Shown here: in pieces, positions 24,038 to 32,182 of the stretch
Numbering within the stretch: position 1 is the first letter of the stretch
Layout of the letters: each line of letters begins with the position of its first letter
NCBI RefSeq assembly: GCF_017874615.1
Contig: NZ_JAGIKV010000017.1
Coordinates: 89,249 to 153,248 of the forward strand
Source of the DNA: Paenibacillus xylanexedens
Lineage (GTDB): Bacteria; Bacillota; Bacilli; Paenibacillales; Paenibacillaceae
Length of the DNA stretch: 64,000 nt
Reading direction: 5' to 3'
Made by a program: the position numbers and the translations under genes
The notes under the pieces: generated by a model
The model's input: only the letters and a program-made list of their open reading frames with translations
Told to the model about the DNA's origin: nothing
The model's database searches: none

Positions 24038-24733
24038 ATGATGAATAGTGGCACGAAGCTACTTCGTTATGTTCAGCTGCTGGATTCGGCCCTGCCCATC
24101 GGCGGCTTCTCCCATTCCTTCGGTCTGGAAGCTTACACGCATGATGGCACCGTGCGGAATACCGCGCAGCTTGAACAGTTTATTCGCAGCCAGCTTCATT
24201 CCAGTCTCGTGCGACTAGATGGTCTTGCCATCAAAGGCGTCTATCAAGCGATAAAACAGCAAGATGCCGCTCTACTTGCCCTGTATGACAAACGTGTGCA
24301 CGCCCAGCGCTCCCCTCGGGAACTCAGGGAGAGCGGCCACAAAATGGGAAAGCGACTACTCAAGCTCGCCCGTTCACTCTATCCATGGATGGACTTTTCC
24401 CTAATTGATGAGGCCATACAGGAATACGGCGCGTATTGTGGCATCACGACCATTCACGGTTATATCAACTATCAATTGGAGATTGGATTGGATGAAGCCG
24501 TTACCGGGCATCTGTATACCTCAGTGAACGCTTATGTAAACAGCGCACTTCGCCTGCTGCCCATCGGACAAACGGAAGCGCAGATGTTGATTCAGAAACT
24601 GCTTGATGTTATCGAAGCGGAATGGGCTCTCATTCGGGAAAATGACCCGGAAGATATGCACAGCTTCGGAATCGCCCAGGAAATCTACGCCATGCGGCAC
24701 GAGACCTTACCCGCGCGGCTGTTCATGTCTTAA
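24038..24733 (+). CDS. ureF: Urease accessory protein UreF, 231 aa
   Basis: All-helical GTPase-regulating factor of the UreD-UreF-UreG activation complex. PIGGFSHSFGLEAY and the KMGKRLLKLARSL helix are typical. GGGGG precedes an ATG pair (24038/24041). In most urease operons ureE comes just before ureF; here ureC is followed directly by ureF with 33 bases between, so ureE is missing. Confidence 0.95.
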   Translation: MMNSGTKLLRYVQLLDSALPIGGFSHSFGLEAYTHDGTVRNTAQLEQFIRSQLHSSLVRLDGLAIKGVYQAIKQQDAALLALYDKRVHAQRSPRELRESGHKMGKRLLKLARSLYPWMDFSLIDEAIQEYGAYCGITTIHGYINYQLEIGLDEAVTGHLYTSVNAYVNSALRLLPIGQTEAQMLIQKLLDVIEAEWALIRENDPEDMHSFGIAQEIYAMRHETLPARLFMS

Positions 24734-24766
24734 CTACAACTTTTATCTAACCAAGGAGGAATTGTT

Positions 24767-25486
24767 ATGTGTGGAGGAGCTAATCATACGCATCATCCGG
24801 AGTGGGAACGTAAGACATTTGATCGGAGTCGTCCGATGCGAATTGGAATTGGTGGACCGGTAGGTTCAGGTAAAACAGCCCTTGTGGAGAAGCTGTCCAA
24901 GGCACTGCGTACACGTTATAGCCTTGCTGTCATCACGAATGACATTTATACCAAGGAAGATGCCGAGATTTTGCTGCGTCAGAACGCATTGGCACCAGAG
25001 CGTATTATCGGTGTAGAGACTGGCGGATGCCCACACACCGCTATTCGTGAGGATGCCTCCATGAATTTCGAAGCGGTTGACGAATTGATTGAACGCTTCC
25101 CGGATCTGCAACTGATCTTCATCGAGAGTGGCGGCGACAATCTCTCCGCTGCATTCAGTCCGGAACTCGCTGATGTGTTCATCTACATTATCGACGTTGC
25201 CCAAGGGGAGAAACTTCCTCGCAAAGGCGGTCCCGGCATCACGCGTTCAGATCTGCTGTTAATCAACAAAACCGACCTCGCCCCTTATGTTGGAGCAAGC
25301 CTGGAAGTTATGAAAAATGATACCGAACGGGTACGCGAAGGCCGCCCTTTTGTCATGTCTAATCTAATGAGCGGTGAAGGTGTATCCGAGATTGTCCACT
25401 GGCTTGAACATCAATACATGGATGACGATGCTTCCGCTGCACATCTGCATTCACACAGCCATGAACATGGCACTCACTCGCATTAA
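24767..25486 (+). CDS. ureG: Urease accessory GTPase UreG with His-rich tails, 239 aa
   Basis: SIMIBI GTPase delivering nickel to urease. P-loop GPVGSGKT (30-37), metal site Cys88-Pro-His90 (GGCPHTA), ESGGDNLSAAFSPEL and NKTDLAPYVG G4 motif. Both ends are unusual: an N-terminal CGGANHTHHPE and a C-terminal HLHSHSHEHGTHSH tail with seven His. With ureE absent, these may replace the UreE His tail in nickel storage or hand-over. AAGGAGG precedes the ATG. Confidence 0.96.
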   Translation: MCGGANHTHHPEWERKTFDRSRPMRIGIGGPVGSGKTALVEKLSKALRTRYSLAVITNDIYTKEDAEILLRQNALAPERIIGVETGGCPHTAIREDASMNFEAVDELIERFPDLQLIFIESGGDNLSAAFSPELADVFIYIIDVAQGEKLPRKGGPGITRSDLLLINKTDLAPYVGASLEVMKNDTERVREGRPFVMSNLMSGEGVSEIVHWLEHQYMDDDASAAHLHSHSHEHGTHSH

Positions 25487-26363
25487 TTCATCTTCTGTCC
25501 CCACGGGAACAGAGATAAATAGGAATGAAAGTGCAGGTGCACCCGTCACACGCCGCAGTGAGCTTCGGGCCACCTTTGCCTTTCAAGGCGACCGGACGGT
25601 CATGACTGATCGTTATTACAGCGCACCACTCCGGTTTAGCCGATCCTTTCGACCTCCCGGAGGCGGAACCGAATTATGTGTGTACACGTCAGACGTCTCG
25701 CCCGGAGTCCTTAACGGGGATCATTATCATTCCGAGTGGGAGTTAGGTGAAGGCACCCATGTCATGCTGAGCAGCACATCTGCTACCCGACTTCATCCTA
25801 CACCTTCCATTCCTTCATCCGTTAATCATCACTTTCGGTTGGGGAAAGGGGCCACGCTGGAATACTTTCCTGAATGCGTCATTCCCTTCAAGGGAAGTTC
25901 TTCTTCGCTCGCTGTAACCTTCGAGCTGGAAGAACAGGCAATCCTGGCCTATGCAGATATCTGGTCTGCCGGACGGATTCATCGGGGAGAAGCGTTCCAA
26001 TTCGAGCGTTACCGCAGCTTGACGGAGATATGGCAAGGTGAACAACTGGCTGTCTGGGATCGATTCGGACTCGAACCGGATACCGATGATCCCAGACACT
26101 CAGCGTCTCTCCTTCACTACACACATACCGCTGCGTTATGGATGATTGCCCCCGGGCTTGGTAATGCGGAGTTGGAGCAAGTCAGATCTGTGCTGCCACC
26201 AGATGGACGAATGCTCGCAGGTGCAAGTTTACTGGCATCCGGTGGCATCGGTGTTCGACTCCTTGGCATGGCAGCCTGGGAACTTCAGGAGCAGTGTCTT
26301 CATATCTGGAACACACTCCGCCCCCATCTGCTGGGCAAAGAAACTCTTGTCTTTCGTAAATAA
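25467..26363 (+). CDS. ureD: Urease accessory protein UreD (UreH), 298 aa
   Basis: Scaffold that binds apo-urease and recruits UreF-UreG. Recognised by LRATFAFQGDRTVMTDRYYSAPLRFSRSF, WELGEGTHVMLSSTSATRLHP and AILAYADIWSAGRIHRGEAFQFERYRS, the usual UreD landmarks. The start is inside the end of ureG: ATGs at 25461 and 25467 are possible and neither has a strong ribosome-binding site, so coupling with ureG is likely; the longer open frame from 25374 is not credible. Last gene before a strong terminator. Confidence 0.92.
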   Translation: MALTRINSSSVPTGTEINRNESAGAPVTRRSELRATFAFQGDRTVMTDRYYSAPLRFSRSFRPPGGGTELCVYTSDVSPGVLNGDHYHSEWELGEGTHVMLSSTSATRLHPTPSIPSSVNHHFRLGKGATLEYFPECVIPFKGSSSSLAVTFELEEQAILAYADIWSAGRIHRGEAFQFERYRSLTEIWQGEQLAVWDRFGLEPDTDDPRHSASLLHYTHTAALWMIAPGLGNAELEQVRSVLPPDGRMLAGASLLASGGIGVRLLGMAAWELQEQCLHIWNTLRPHLLGKETLVFRK

Positions 26364-26387
26364 GGGCATCAAGCATAGTTAACACCA

Positions 26388-26438
26388 AAAAACCTCTGAA
26401 CTGTCTCCGAGTGTGTTCGGATTAGTCCAGAGGTTTTT
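26388..26438. terminator. Bidirectional terminator after ureD
   Basis: AAAAACCTCTG (26388-26398) and its complement (26428-26438) with T tracts on both strands; shared with the convergent XRE gene. Confidence 0.85.
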
Positions 26439-26471
26439 GCACATTCAGTCCATGGATGCTGCTCATATCAC

Positions 26472-26897
26472 TTACGCTTCGTTTTCCTCAGAATTGTTAT
26501 CTGATTTGTTCTCAGGTTTATAGCGATAGTCGCCTGCATCCTTGCTTTCCTTGGATTTACGGTAACGGGTGAACTCAATATATTCGCTGATAAAAGACTG
26601 TTCCACAGTCGATAATTCACTTTCTTGGCAATTCAATTGCCGCAAAACGTCAAAAAAATAATCCTCCCGTTTTTCCCGAACCATCGCTTCCTTCGATGGA
26701 CGCCCAATCATGAGCCAGTCAAGGCTCACATCAAAAAACGAAGCAATCTCAATTAACTTATTCGTACTCGGAATAGACTTGCCACGTTTCCAGTCACCCA
26801 GATTGCCTGTGCTAATCTTCAGCTGTTGACAGAAAGCCTTCTTGGTCATTCCTCGTTCGGCAATCAGGTGTTCAATTCGCTCATAGATCGACTGCAT
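26472..26897 (-). CDS. XRE-family transcriptional regulator, 141 aa
   Basis: N-terminal Cro/CI helix-turn-helix (about residues 2-65: IYERIEHLIAERGMTKKAFCQQL, TGNLGDWKRGKSIPSTNKLIEIASFF, SLDWLMIGR), then a short helical region and a charged, Asn/Glu-rich tail that looks disordered. ATG at 26897 is seven bases after AAGGCGG; a TTG at 26915 is less likely. Target unknown. Confidence 0.85.
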   Translation of the reverse strand: MQSIYERIEHLIAERGMTKKAFCQQLKISTGNLGDWKRGKSIPSTNKLIEIASFFDVSLDWLMIGRPSKEAMVREKREDYFFDVLRQLNCQESELSTVEQSFISEYIEFTRYRKSKESKDAGDYRYKPENKSDNNSEENEA

Positions 26898-27013
26898 ACA
26901 AGAACCGCCTTCCAACCGTAATAATCAACTCATCTGCTTGAATTATACCACATTATTCCTGAATGCTCAGCCTTTATATACCTGGAACAGGATGAGGTAT
27001 ATCGTATAACACA

Positions 27014-27051
27014 AAGATAGACTCCCATGAATGATCATAGAAGTCTATCTT
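27014..27051 (-). terminator. Terminator of the tRNA cluster
   Basis: AAGATAGACT and its exact complement form a 10-bp stem with an 18-base loop; the T tract on the minus strand is weak. Confidence 0.5.
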
Positions 27052-27066
27052 ATATTGTTGCTGTGA

Positions 27067-27149
27067 TGCGGTCGAGAGGACTCGAACCTCCACGGGTATA
27101 CACCCACTACCCCCTCAAGATAGCGTGTCTGCCATTCCACCACGACCGC
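27067..27149 (-). tRNA. tRNA-Leu (anticodon GAG), second copy
   Basis: Same acceptor, anticodon and T loop as the copy at 14019-14101; only the variable arm differs, GGGTGTATACCC instead of GGGCGTATGCCC, a compensatory pair change. CCA is not encoded. Confidence 0.95.
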
Positions 27150-27166
27150 ATATTCAATTGTAAAAA

Positions 27167-27242
27167 TGGTGAGCCATGAAGGGCTCGAACCTTCGACACC
27201 CTGATTAAAAGTCAGGTGCTCTACCAACTGAGCTAATGGCTC
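27167..27242 (-). tRNA. tRNA-Lys (anticodon TTT)
   Basis: GAGCCAT acceptor, anticodon loop CTTTTAA, T loop GTTCGAGCC, discriminator A and genomically encoded CCA. Confidence 0.95.
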
Positions 27243-27348
27243 TTGCTGTAAACTTCACCGGATGTGCCATGCTTCATTCTTGTCTATAAGAGCAATGACT
27301 TTGAGGATTACTCATCGAAAATGTAGATCTCATGAGGTGGTGAAGATA

Positions 27349-27420
27349 TGACCCGTAGGGGATTCGAACCCCTGTTACCTCCGTGAAAGGGAGGTGTCTT
27401 AACCCCTTGACCAACGGGCC
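27349..27420 (-). tRNA. tRNA-Glu (anticodon TTC)
   Basis: GGCCCGTTGGTCAAGGGGTT 5' half, anticodon loop CTTTCAC, T loop GTTCGAATC, acceptor closing ACGGGTC; CCA not encoded. First of the Glu-Lys-Leu cluster in transcript order. Confidence 0.95.
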
Positions 27421-27628
27421 TTAATAACAAGTTGTCTTTCTTGGCGACAAGAATGAGTATACCACAGGACAATTTGAACTTGCAATACTTTTTTTGAAAT
27501 TTATTTTTCAAGCCTTTTTGTCCATTGCATACTGCTCTTTAGAGCCCCGTTATTAGCCACCTCCCGTTCATGCCAATGTCATCCCCGTGCAGGAATAATG
27601 TAAACCATCCATCAAAACACTTATAAAA

Positions 27629-27697
27629 ACTTACGTTCACTTATAATATTGCAAATCACATTAAGAATACTTATAATTAAAGTATCAGTATAAGTAC
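27629..27697 (+). promoter_or_regulatory. Promoter and TTATAA repeats upstream of the DeoR-type regulator
   Basis: TTGCAA (27649-27654), 17 bases, TATAAT (27672-27677). The region carries ACTTATA units at about 27629, 27639 and 27669 and an inverted TATAAGT at about 27690, the pattern of repeated operator half-sites seen upstream of autoregulated DeoR-family genes (operator role inferred). Confidence 0.55.
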
Positions 27698-27726
27698 GGT
27701 CATCCATACACTCGGAGGTGACATGT

Positions 27727-28503
27727 TTGTTTCAAGAAGAACGAATGCAGCTCATTGTTGAACATCTACGCAAACACAATCGCATCTCAGCCGATGATAT
27801 TGTCGCCTTGTTTGATGTATCACGGGATACTGCACGCAGGGATCTGATTAAGCTTGAGGAACAGGATGCCATTATCCGAACACGTGGCGGCGCGATTCTC
27901 CCCCCTCCTCCGCAAGAATTCAGATCCTACAAAGACCGTTTACTCGATGTATCTGAGGAAAAGAGGGCCATCGGCAAACTCGCTGCGGCCATTGTAAGAC
28001 AAGGCGAGATCATTATTCTGGACTCTTCCACGACTGTGCAAGCCTGTGCCGAGAACTTAAACGGCAAATCCTGTACCATCATTACTAATTCGATTCATTC
28101 CGCTGATCTTCTCTCCAATCACACTGCTGTCCAGATTCGTTTGCTCGGAGGCAAAGTAGATAAGGAACAACGTTATGTCTACGGTACCTCTGTTATCGAG
28201 ACCCTCTCCCACTATTATGTAGATAAAGCCTTTATCGGAATTGGCGGTATCACCATGGATGGCTTCAGTGCTTCCGAAGAGGAAGGGAAAATTAAACACC
28301 AAATGATGAAAGCTGCCAAGAAAGTTGTTGTTCTTGCAGATCAATCCAAGTTTGATAGACGTTATGGTTATCGTTTTGCCGACTGGTCGTTGGTGGATGT
28401 ATTGATTACGGATCAATGGCCAACCAAAGAATGGCTTGTTTTTCTAGCCGAACAACAGGTTGAGATTCTCATTCCTGAACCTACAGATGATAAGGAGTTG
28501 TAA
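27727..28503 (+). CDS. DeoR-family transcriptional regulator, 258 aa
   Basis: TTG start eight bases after GGAGG gives the typical N-terminus FQEERMQLIVEHL. HTH: ISADDIVALFDVSRDTARRDLIKLEEQDAIIRTRGGA (about 18-57). The C-terminal DeoRC sugar-phosphate sensor domain has ILDSSTTVQACAENL, LLGGKVDKE, FIGIGGITMDGFSASEEEGKIK and KVVVLADQSKF. Such regulators respond to phosphorylated sugars; the next gene, a Cof-type HAD phosphatase five bases downstream, is a plausible partner in sugar-phosphate control. Confidence 0.92.
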   Translation: MFQEERMQLIVEHLRKHNRISADDIVALFDVSRDTARRDLIKLEEQDAIIRTRGGAILPPPPQEFRSYKDRLLDVSEEKRAIGKLAAAIVRQGEIIILDSSTTVQACAENLNGKSCTIITNSIHSADLLSNHTAVQIRLLGGKVDKEQRYVYGTSVIETLSHYYVDKAFIGIGGITMDGFSASEEEGKIKHQMMKAAKKVVVLADQSKFDRRYGYRFADWSLVDVLITDQWPTKEWLVFLAEQQVEILIPEPTDDKEL

Positions 28504-28507
28504 ATAT

Positions 28508-29404
28508 ATGAAATTATTTGCCACAGATTTAGATGGAACTTTGTTGAACATAGATAGCCAGATTAGCCCGGAGAATGCCGCAGCCATCCAACAGGCCCAG
28601 CAATCCGGTATGAAAGTTACCATCGCAACAGGACGTGTCTATTCCGATGTTGTGACCATCAGCCGCGAAGGCGGAATCAAAACCCCAATCATCGGCTCCA
28701 ACGGAGCGACAATTCATGATGCAGACGGTGAACGTTTATTCCATCTTCCGCTCGAGCGTGACACAGCAGCTTCCGTCATGCAGTGGCTGGAAGATCATGA
28801 TGTCTATTATGAGGCTTCAACGCAACAAGGCATCTATGCCCCGCGTAGCAGTCATGAGACCTTGCTCGCCGAGATGGAACGTGTTCTTGGTTCAAACCCT
28901 GGTGAGGACATTGCACGCATGATTCGCTCCATCAAGAAACACTATGACAAAAAAGACTACCACCGCGTAAACAGCCATCTCGAAATTCCGGCAGAAGCCT
29001 ACATCTATAATATTATGGCCTTCTCCATGAATCCGGACAAAGTAAAGACAGGACGAGAATACTTCGCTTCCCGATCCGATGTCGCTATGGTTGTATCCTT
29101 TGAGCATAACTTCGAAATGCAGCACCCGGACGTATCCAAAGGTAATGCCCTCACCAAACTGGCGGCTCACCTGAACATCTCCATGGAAGATACAGTAGCG
29201 ATCGGCGATAACTTCAACGATGTCTCCATGTTAAAAATGGCAGGACTCGGCATCGCCATGGGTAATGGCGAACCCGAAATCCAGGCATTAGCCAAAGCCA
29301 TAACGCTGACCAATGTGGAGCATGGTGTTGCCCATGCCATCGAGTGCCTGCTCGAAGGTAAACCAGTGTCCCGTCCAGAAACGATTGTCGGAGAAGGTCA
29401 GTAA
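28508..29404 (+). CDS. Cof-type HAD phosphatase, 298 aa
   Basis: HAD subfamily IIB: motif I KLFATDLDGTLLN (Asp7, Asp9), motif II VTIATGRVYSD, C2 cap, and motif IV VAIGDNFNDVSMLKMAGLGIAMGNG. Members dephosphorylate sugar phosphates, FMN or pyridoxal phosphate; the exact substrate is not evident. ATG at 28508, ten bases after AAGGAG. Operon with the DeoR-type regulator. Confidence 0.92.
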   Translation: MKLFATDLDGTLLNIDSQISPENAAAIQQAQQSGMKVTIATGRVYSDVVTISREGGIKTPIIGSNGATIHDADGERLFHLPLERDTAASVMQWLEDHDVYYEASTQQGIYAPRSSHETLLAEMERVLGSNPGEDIARMIRSIKKHYDKKDYHRVNSHLEIPAEAYIYNIMAFSMNPDKVKTGREYFASRSDVAMVVSFEHNFEMQHPDVSKGNALTKLAAHLNISMEDTVAIGDNFNDVSMLKMAGLGIAMGNGEPEIQALAKAITLTNVEHGVAHAIECLLEGKPVSRPETIVGEGQ

Positions 29405-29429
29405 TCGAACCCATACTGAATTAAGCACT

Positions 29430-29465
29430 GAACCTGCATGGTCACCTGTTGATCCATGCAGGTTC
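29430..29465 (+). terminator. Terminator after the HAD gene
   Basis: GAACCTGCATGG and its exact complement (12 bp, 12-base loop), followed by TCTTCATTTT. Confidence 0.75.
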
Positions 29466-29468
29466 TCT

Positions 29469-30140
29469 TCATTTTAACTCCGCAGATCGAACGTGAGGCA
29501 CGTCCTGTAACAAAATAATCAGTTGCTCGCCCCGGTATGAACCCGGTAGTTGCAACGTGAACTCAAGCATAGTCTCTTCCATGGAGTCTGTGCTTGTTTG
29601 CTGTTCAGTCTTAAATCCGATGACTGAGATCTTCTCCTGTCCCAGCAGTGCCAAAACAGTCTTCAGGGCCTCTCCCTCATTTTGCAGATGGATGGTTAAC
29701 GTCTCTGTTCGGGCGGATACCAGCCAGCGTGTGGGTCTATGCAGTAACATCTGTGCCACGACAATAAGCAGTGTCACACCTGCACCCGTCCAATACAGAC
29801 CTGAACCCACAGCAAGTCCCATGCCTGCCGTAGCCCATATGCCAGCCGCTGTGGTCAATCCCCTGACCGTGTGCCGCTGTGTGAAGATCATGCCCGCTCC
29901 AATGAACCCCACACCACTAACGACTTGTGCAGCGATCCTTGAAGGGTCAAGAGACAGATTGTCCCAGCCAGCCTGATCCTGGAATCCGTATTTCGATACA
30001 ATCATCATCAGGGCAGCACCAACGGCGACCACAAAATGAGTACGGATTCCCGCTTCTTTCATTCGGTTCTTGCGCTCATATCCGATTAGCACACCACATA
30101 TTCCAGCTATGAGTACACGCATCAAATATTCCACTTCCAT
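29469..30140 (-). CDS. MgtC/SapB-family membrane protein, 223 aa
   Basis: Four to five membrane helices with the family motifs GYERKNRMKEAGIRTH, VSGVGFIGAGMIF and GLTTAAGIWATAGMGLAVG, then a C-terminal ACT-like cytoplasmic domain (ETLTIHL...VIGFKTEQ...). MgtC-like proteins are linked to growth at low magnesium and to membrane potential; they are not proven transporters. ATG at 30140 is six bases after AGAGGTG. No M-box riboswitch fits into the short upstream gap. Confidence 0.92.
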   Translation of the reverse strand: MEVEYLMRVLIAGICGVLIGYERKNRMKEAGIRTHFVVAVGAALMMIVSKYGFQDQAGWDNLSLDPSRIAAQVVSGVGFIGAGMIFTQRHTVRGLTTAAGIWATAGMGLAVGSGLYWTGAGVTLLIVVAQMLLHRPTRWLVSARTETLTIHLQNEGEALKTVLALLGQEKISVIGFKTEQQTSTDSMEETMLEFTLQLPGSYRGEQLIILLQDVPHVRSAELK

Positions 30141-30233
30141 GCACATCACCTCTTTCATTATGTATATGCTTACATGAGTCTATCTTTACTATTACCCAAT
30201 CTTTACATGACTAATAAAGAACTTCTACTCAGG

Positions 30234-30893
30234 TCAATTCTCTGCCCGGAAATTTTCCCCTTGTCTCTTGCCCAATCCGAAATAATGTCTGAAATTATAT
30301 ATCAGCGGATGCCATTCCTCTGGATTAATTTTGTTCGGTCCAGATATTAGTCTTGTGTGCGCGTGCACCTTCAACGCTTTCACTTCAACAATCGCCATGA
30401 ACGGTGTATGTTCGGGAATACGTATGTGTTGTACAGCCGCTTCAATCTGGAGCGGACATTCAACTATTTTATCTGGTGCCACCTGAACCGAGCATTCGGA
30501 TGTCAGTCCAGCTACAGTGAATTTATTAGGACAATATTCATAGCCCATCTTCCTTTTCTCCTCAGGAACCGGGGTAACTCCCGTATAACGACCCAATGCC
30601 TCAACCTGTTTCCACATGGTCGCATCCGGCAGATTAATTACACACTCCGGGTGTCGACTCAGATTTTCATAGGCTTTGCCTTGTGTACCTAGACCGAGAA
30701 CCAGACAATCCCCCAGTGCCCAAGACGAGGATAATGGTGACAGGTTGGTTGATCCATCCTCATTTAATGTGCTTAGCAGCACTACAGGCGTACCATAATA
30801 TAAAATACTGGGATTAATCGTCTCATGTTGAATCACTTCTGGACTCGCGGACAACTGCTCTGTAGCAAAGTCCTGTTTCGTTATCTTTTTCAT
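30234..30893 (-). CDS. Flavin reductase-like (split-barrel FMN-binding) protein, 219 aa
   Basis: The sequence PSILYYGTPVVLLSTLNEDGSTNLSPLSSSWALGDCLVLGLG is the start of the flavin-reductase/DIM6 split-barrel fold, with YENLSRHPECVINLP and LQIEAAVQHI following. ATG at 30893 lies behind GGAGAGG. It probably uses FMN to reduce or deplete a small substrate; which one is unclear. It is divergent from the ArsR-type regulator, a likely controller. Confidence 0.85.
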   Translation of the reverse strand: MKKITKQDFATEQLSASPEVIQHETINPSILYYGTPVVLLSTLNEDGSTNLSPLSSSWALGDCLVLGLGTQGKAYENLSRHPECVINLPDATMWKQVEALGRYTGVTPVPEEKRKMGYEYCPNKFTVAGLTSECSVQVAPDKIVECPLQIEAAVQHIRIPEHTPFMAIVEVKALKVHAHTRLISGPNKINPEEWHPLIYNFRHYFGLGKRQGENFRAEN

Positions 30894-30965
30894 CCTGTAC
30901 CTCTCCTGTTCCCATTCCAATAATTTATAAGCTCAATCTGACCCATATGGGACGATACAACTCGA

Positions 30966-30994
30966 TTGTAATACAGTAATAGTTCAGGTATGAT
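30966..30994 (+). promoter_or_regulatory. Promoter giving a probable leaderless ArsR-type mRNA
   Basis: TTGTAA (30966-30971), 17 bases, TATGAT (30989-30994). The start point, six to eight bases downstream, coincides with the ATG at 31001; there is no Shine-Dalgarno sequence. Confidence 0.55.
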
Positions 30995-31000
30995 CGAAGT

Positions 31001-31699
31001 ATGAATGTATATCCGAATATTACTGTTATTGCGTCGTTAATCGCTGATCCAAGCCGCGCTATTTTTCTGTCAGCCTTACTGGATGGCCGTGCGTTGCCCG
31101 CAGGAGAGCTTGCTCATATGGCAAGTGTCACTCCCCAGACGGCAAGCAGCCATCTAGCTAAACTCGTAGAGGGAGGATTACTCGAAGTTGAACAACAAGG
31201 ACGCCATCGATACTACCGTCTTGCAAACAAAGAAATTGCTAATCTGATTGAAAGCATGGCCAGTATTGCCCCGCCTGTACAGATCCGCTCTCTCAAACAA
31301 TCCGATCAGCTTCAACAACTGAGTCATGCACGGACCTGTTATGGTCATCTGGCCGGGAAATTGGGAATCTCGCTCTGTGAAGCCTTAGTACAGAAGGGTT
31401 ATCTTGCAGAGCCCGAAGAGGCACACAGCAAGGATTATCAAGTTACAGAGGAAGGAAGGCAGTGGTTCACTACGTTTGGAATTGAACTTCAGATGAAGCC
31501 GGGATCACGCCGTGCCATCGCTCGCAAATGTCTGGATTGGAGCGAACGCCGTCATCATCTCTCAGGTATGCTTGGGGAACAACTCAGACATCGATTGTCG
31601 GAACTGGACTGGATTCGTCAAAAAACAGGAAGTCGCTCTGTCGAAGTAACGGAAGCAGGCAAGAAAGGTTTATACGAGATGTTGAGCATTTCACTTTAA
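31001..31699 (+). CDS. ArsR-family (winged-HTH) transcriptional regulator, 232 aa
   Basis: N-terminal winged helix: ASLIADPSRAIFLSALLDGRALPAGELAHMASVTPQTASSHLAKLVEGGLLEVEQQGRHRYY split over about residues 10-70. The C-terminal 130 residues form a second HTH-like helical region ending in EVTEAGKKGLYEML, as in the larger ArsR proteins that act on flavoenzyme or NIPSNAP genes. It probably controls the divergent flavin reductase. No metal-binding CxC motif is seen in the HTH. It appears to be translated from a leaderless message. Confidence 0.88.
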   Translation: MNVYPNITVIASLIADPSRAIFLSALLDGRALPAGELAHMASVTPQTASSHLAKLVEGGLLEVEQQGRHRYYRLANKEIANLIESMASIAPPVQIRSLKQSDQLQQLSHARTCYGHLAGKLGISLCEALVQKGYLAEPEEAHSKDYQVTEEGRQWFTTFGIELQMKPGSRRAIARKCLDWSERRHHLSGMLGEQLRHRLSELDWIRQKTGSRSVEVTEAGKKGLYEMLSISL

Positions 31700-31740
31700 G
31701 CATAAGCGTATACGAGGGATAACCAAAGATCAGTAAACGC

Positions 31741-31794
31741 AAAAAATCCCCTTCACACTGACCGTTAACCGGTCTAATGTGAAGGGGATTTTTT
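31741..31794. terminator. Strong bidirectional terminator
   Basis: Arms 31741-31757 and 31778-31794 pair over 17 bases with a further GACC/GGTC inside; T tracts on both strands. Serves the ArsR gene and the tRNA-Asn/Ser unit. Confidence 0.92.
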
Positions 31795-31800
31795 GTGCAA

Positions 31801-31933
31801 TCAGAACGGAGAAAGAGGAGTACTCTCACTTCGTTCGAGACTGCGAAGTATTGCTAACGAAGCTTATGCTCCGACGAACCTTTAGGGTTCTCATCCCTTT
31901 GCAGAGAAGTTTAATTCAGAACGGAGAGAGAGG
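31801..31933. repeat. Partial duplication of the tRNA-Ser 3' end
   Basis: TCAGAACGGAGAAAGAGG (31801-31818) repeats TCAGAACGGAGAGAGAGG (31916-31933) with one mismatch; the second copy includes the tRNA-Ser 3' end. The 97 bases between hold no gene. Confidence 0.5.
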
Positions 31934-32010
31934 GATTCGAACCCTCGCACCGCTTACGCAGTCTAACCCCTTAGCAGAGGGTCCCCTTATAGCCACTTGG
32001 GTATCTCTCC
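31922..32010 (-). tRNA. tRNA-Ser (anticodon GCT)
   Basis: Acceptor GGAGAGA/TCTCTCC with discriminator G, anticodon loop CTGCTAA, long variable arm and T loop GTTCGAATC; CCA not encoded. Confidence 0.95.
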
Positions 32011-32016
32011 AAGAAA

Positions 32017-32092
32017 TGGCTCCCCGAACAGGGCTCGAACCTGTGACAACTCGATTAACAGTCGAGTGCTCTACCAACTGAGCTATCAGGGA
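32017..32092 (-). tRNA. tRNA-Asn (anticodon GTT)
   Basis: Acceptor TCCCTGA/TCGGGGA, anticodon loop CTGTTAA, T loop GTTCGAGCC, discriminator G and encoded CCA. Six bases upstream of tRNA-Ser in transcript order. Confidence 0.95.
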
Positions 32093-32182
32093 AAATTAAC
32101 TTGAATAAGATTAATCTATCATGATTAATAATCCAAGTCAACAGACCTGTCAATATTTCCTAATTGTATTGCTTTCTTCCTC

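Noticed and set aside
28160..28420. Minus-strand open frame within the DeoR-type gene
   Set aside because: Shadow frame without a ribosome-binding site, fully inside a recognised regulator.
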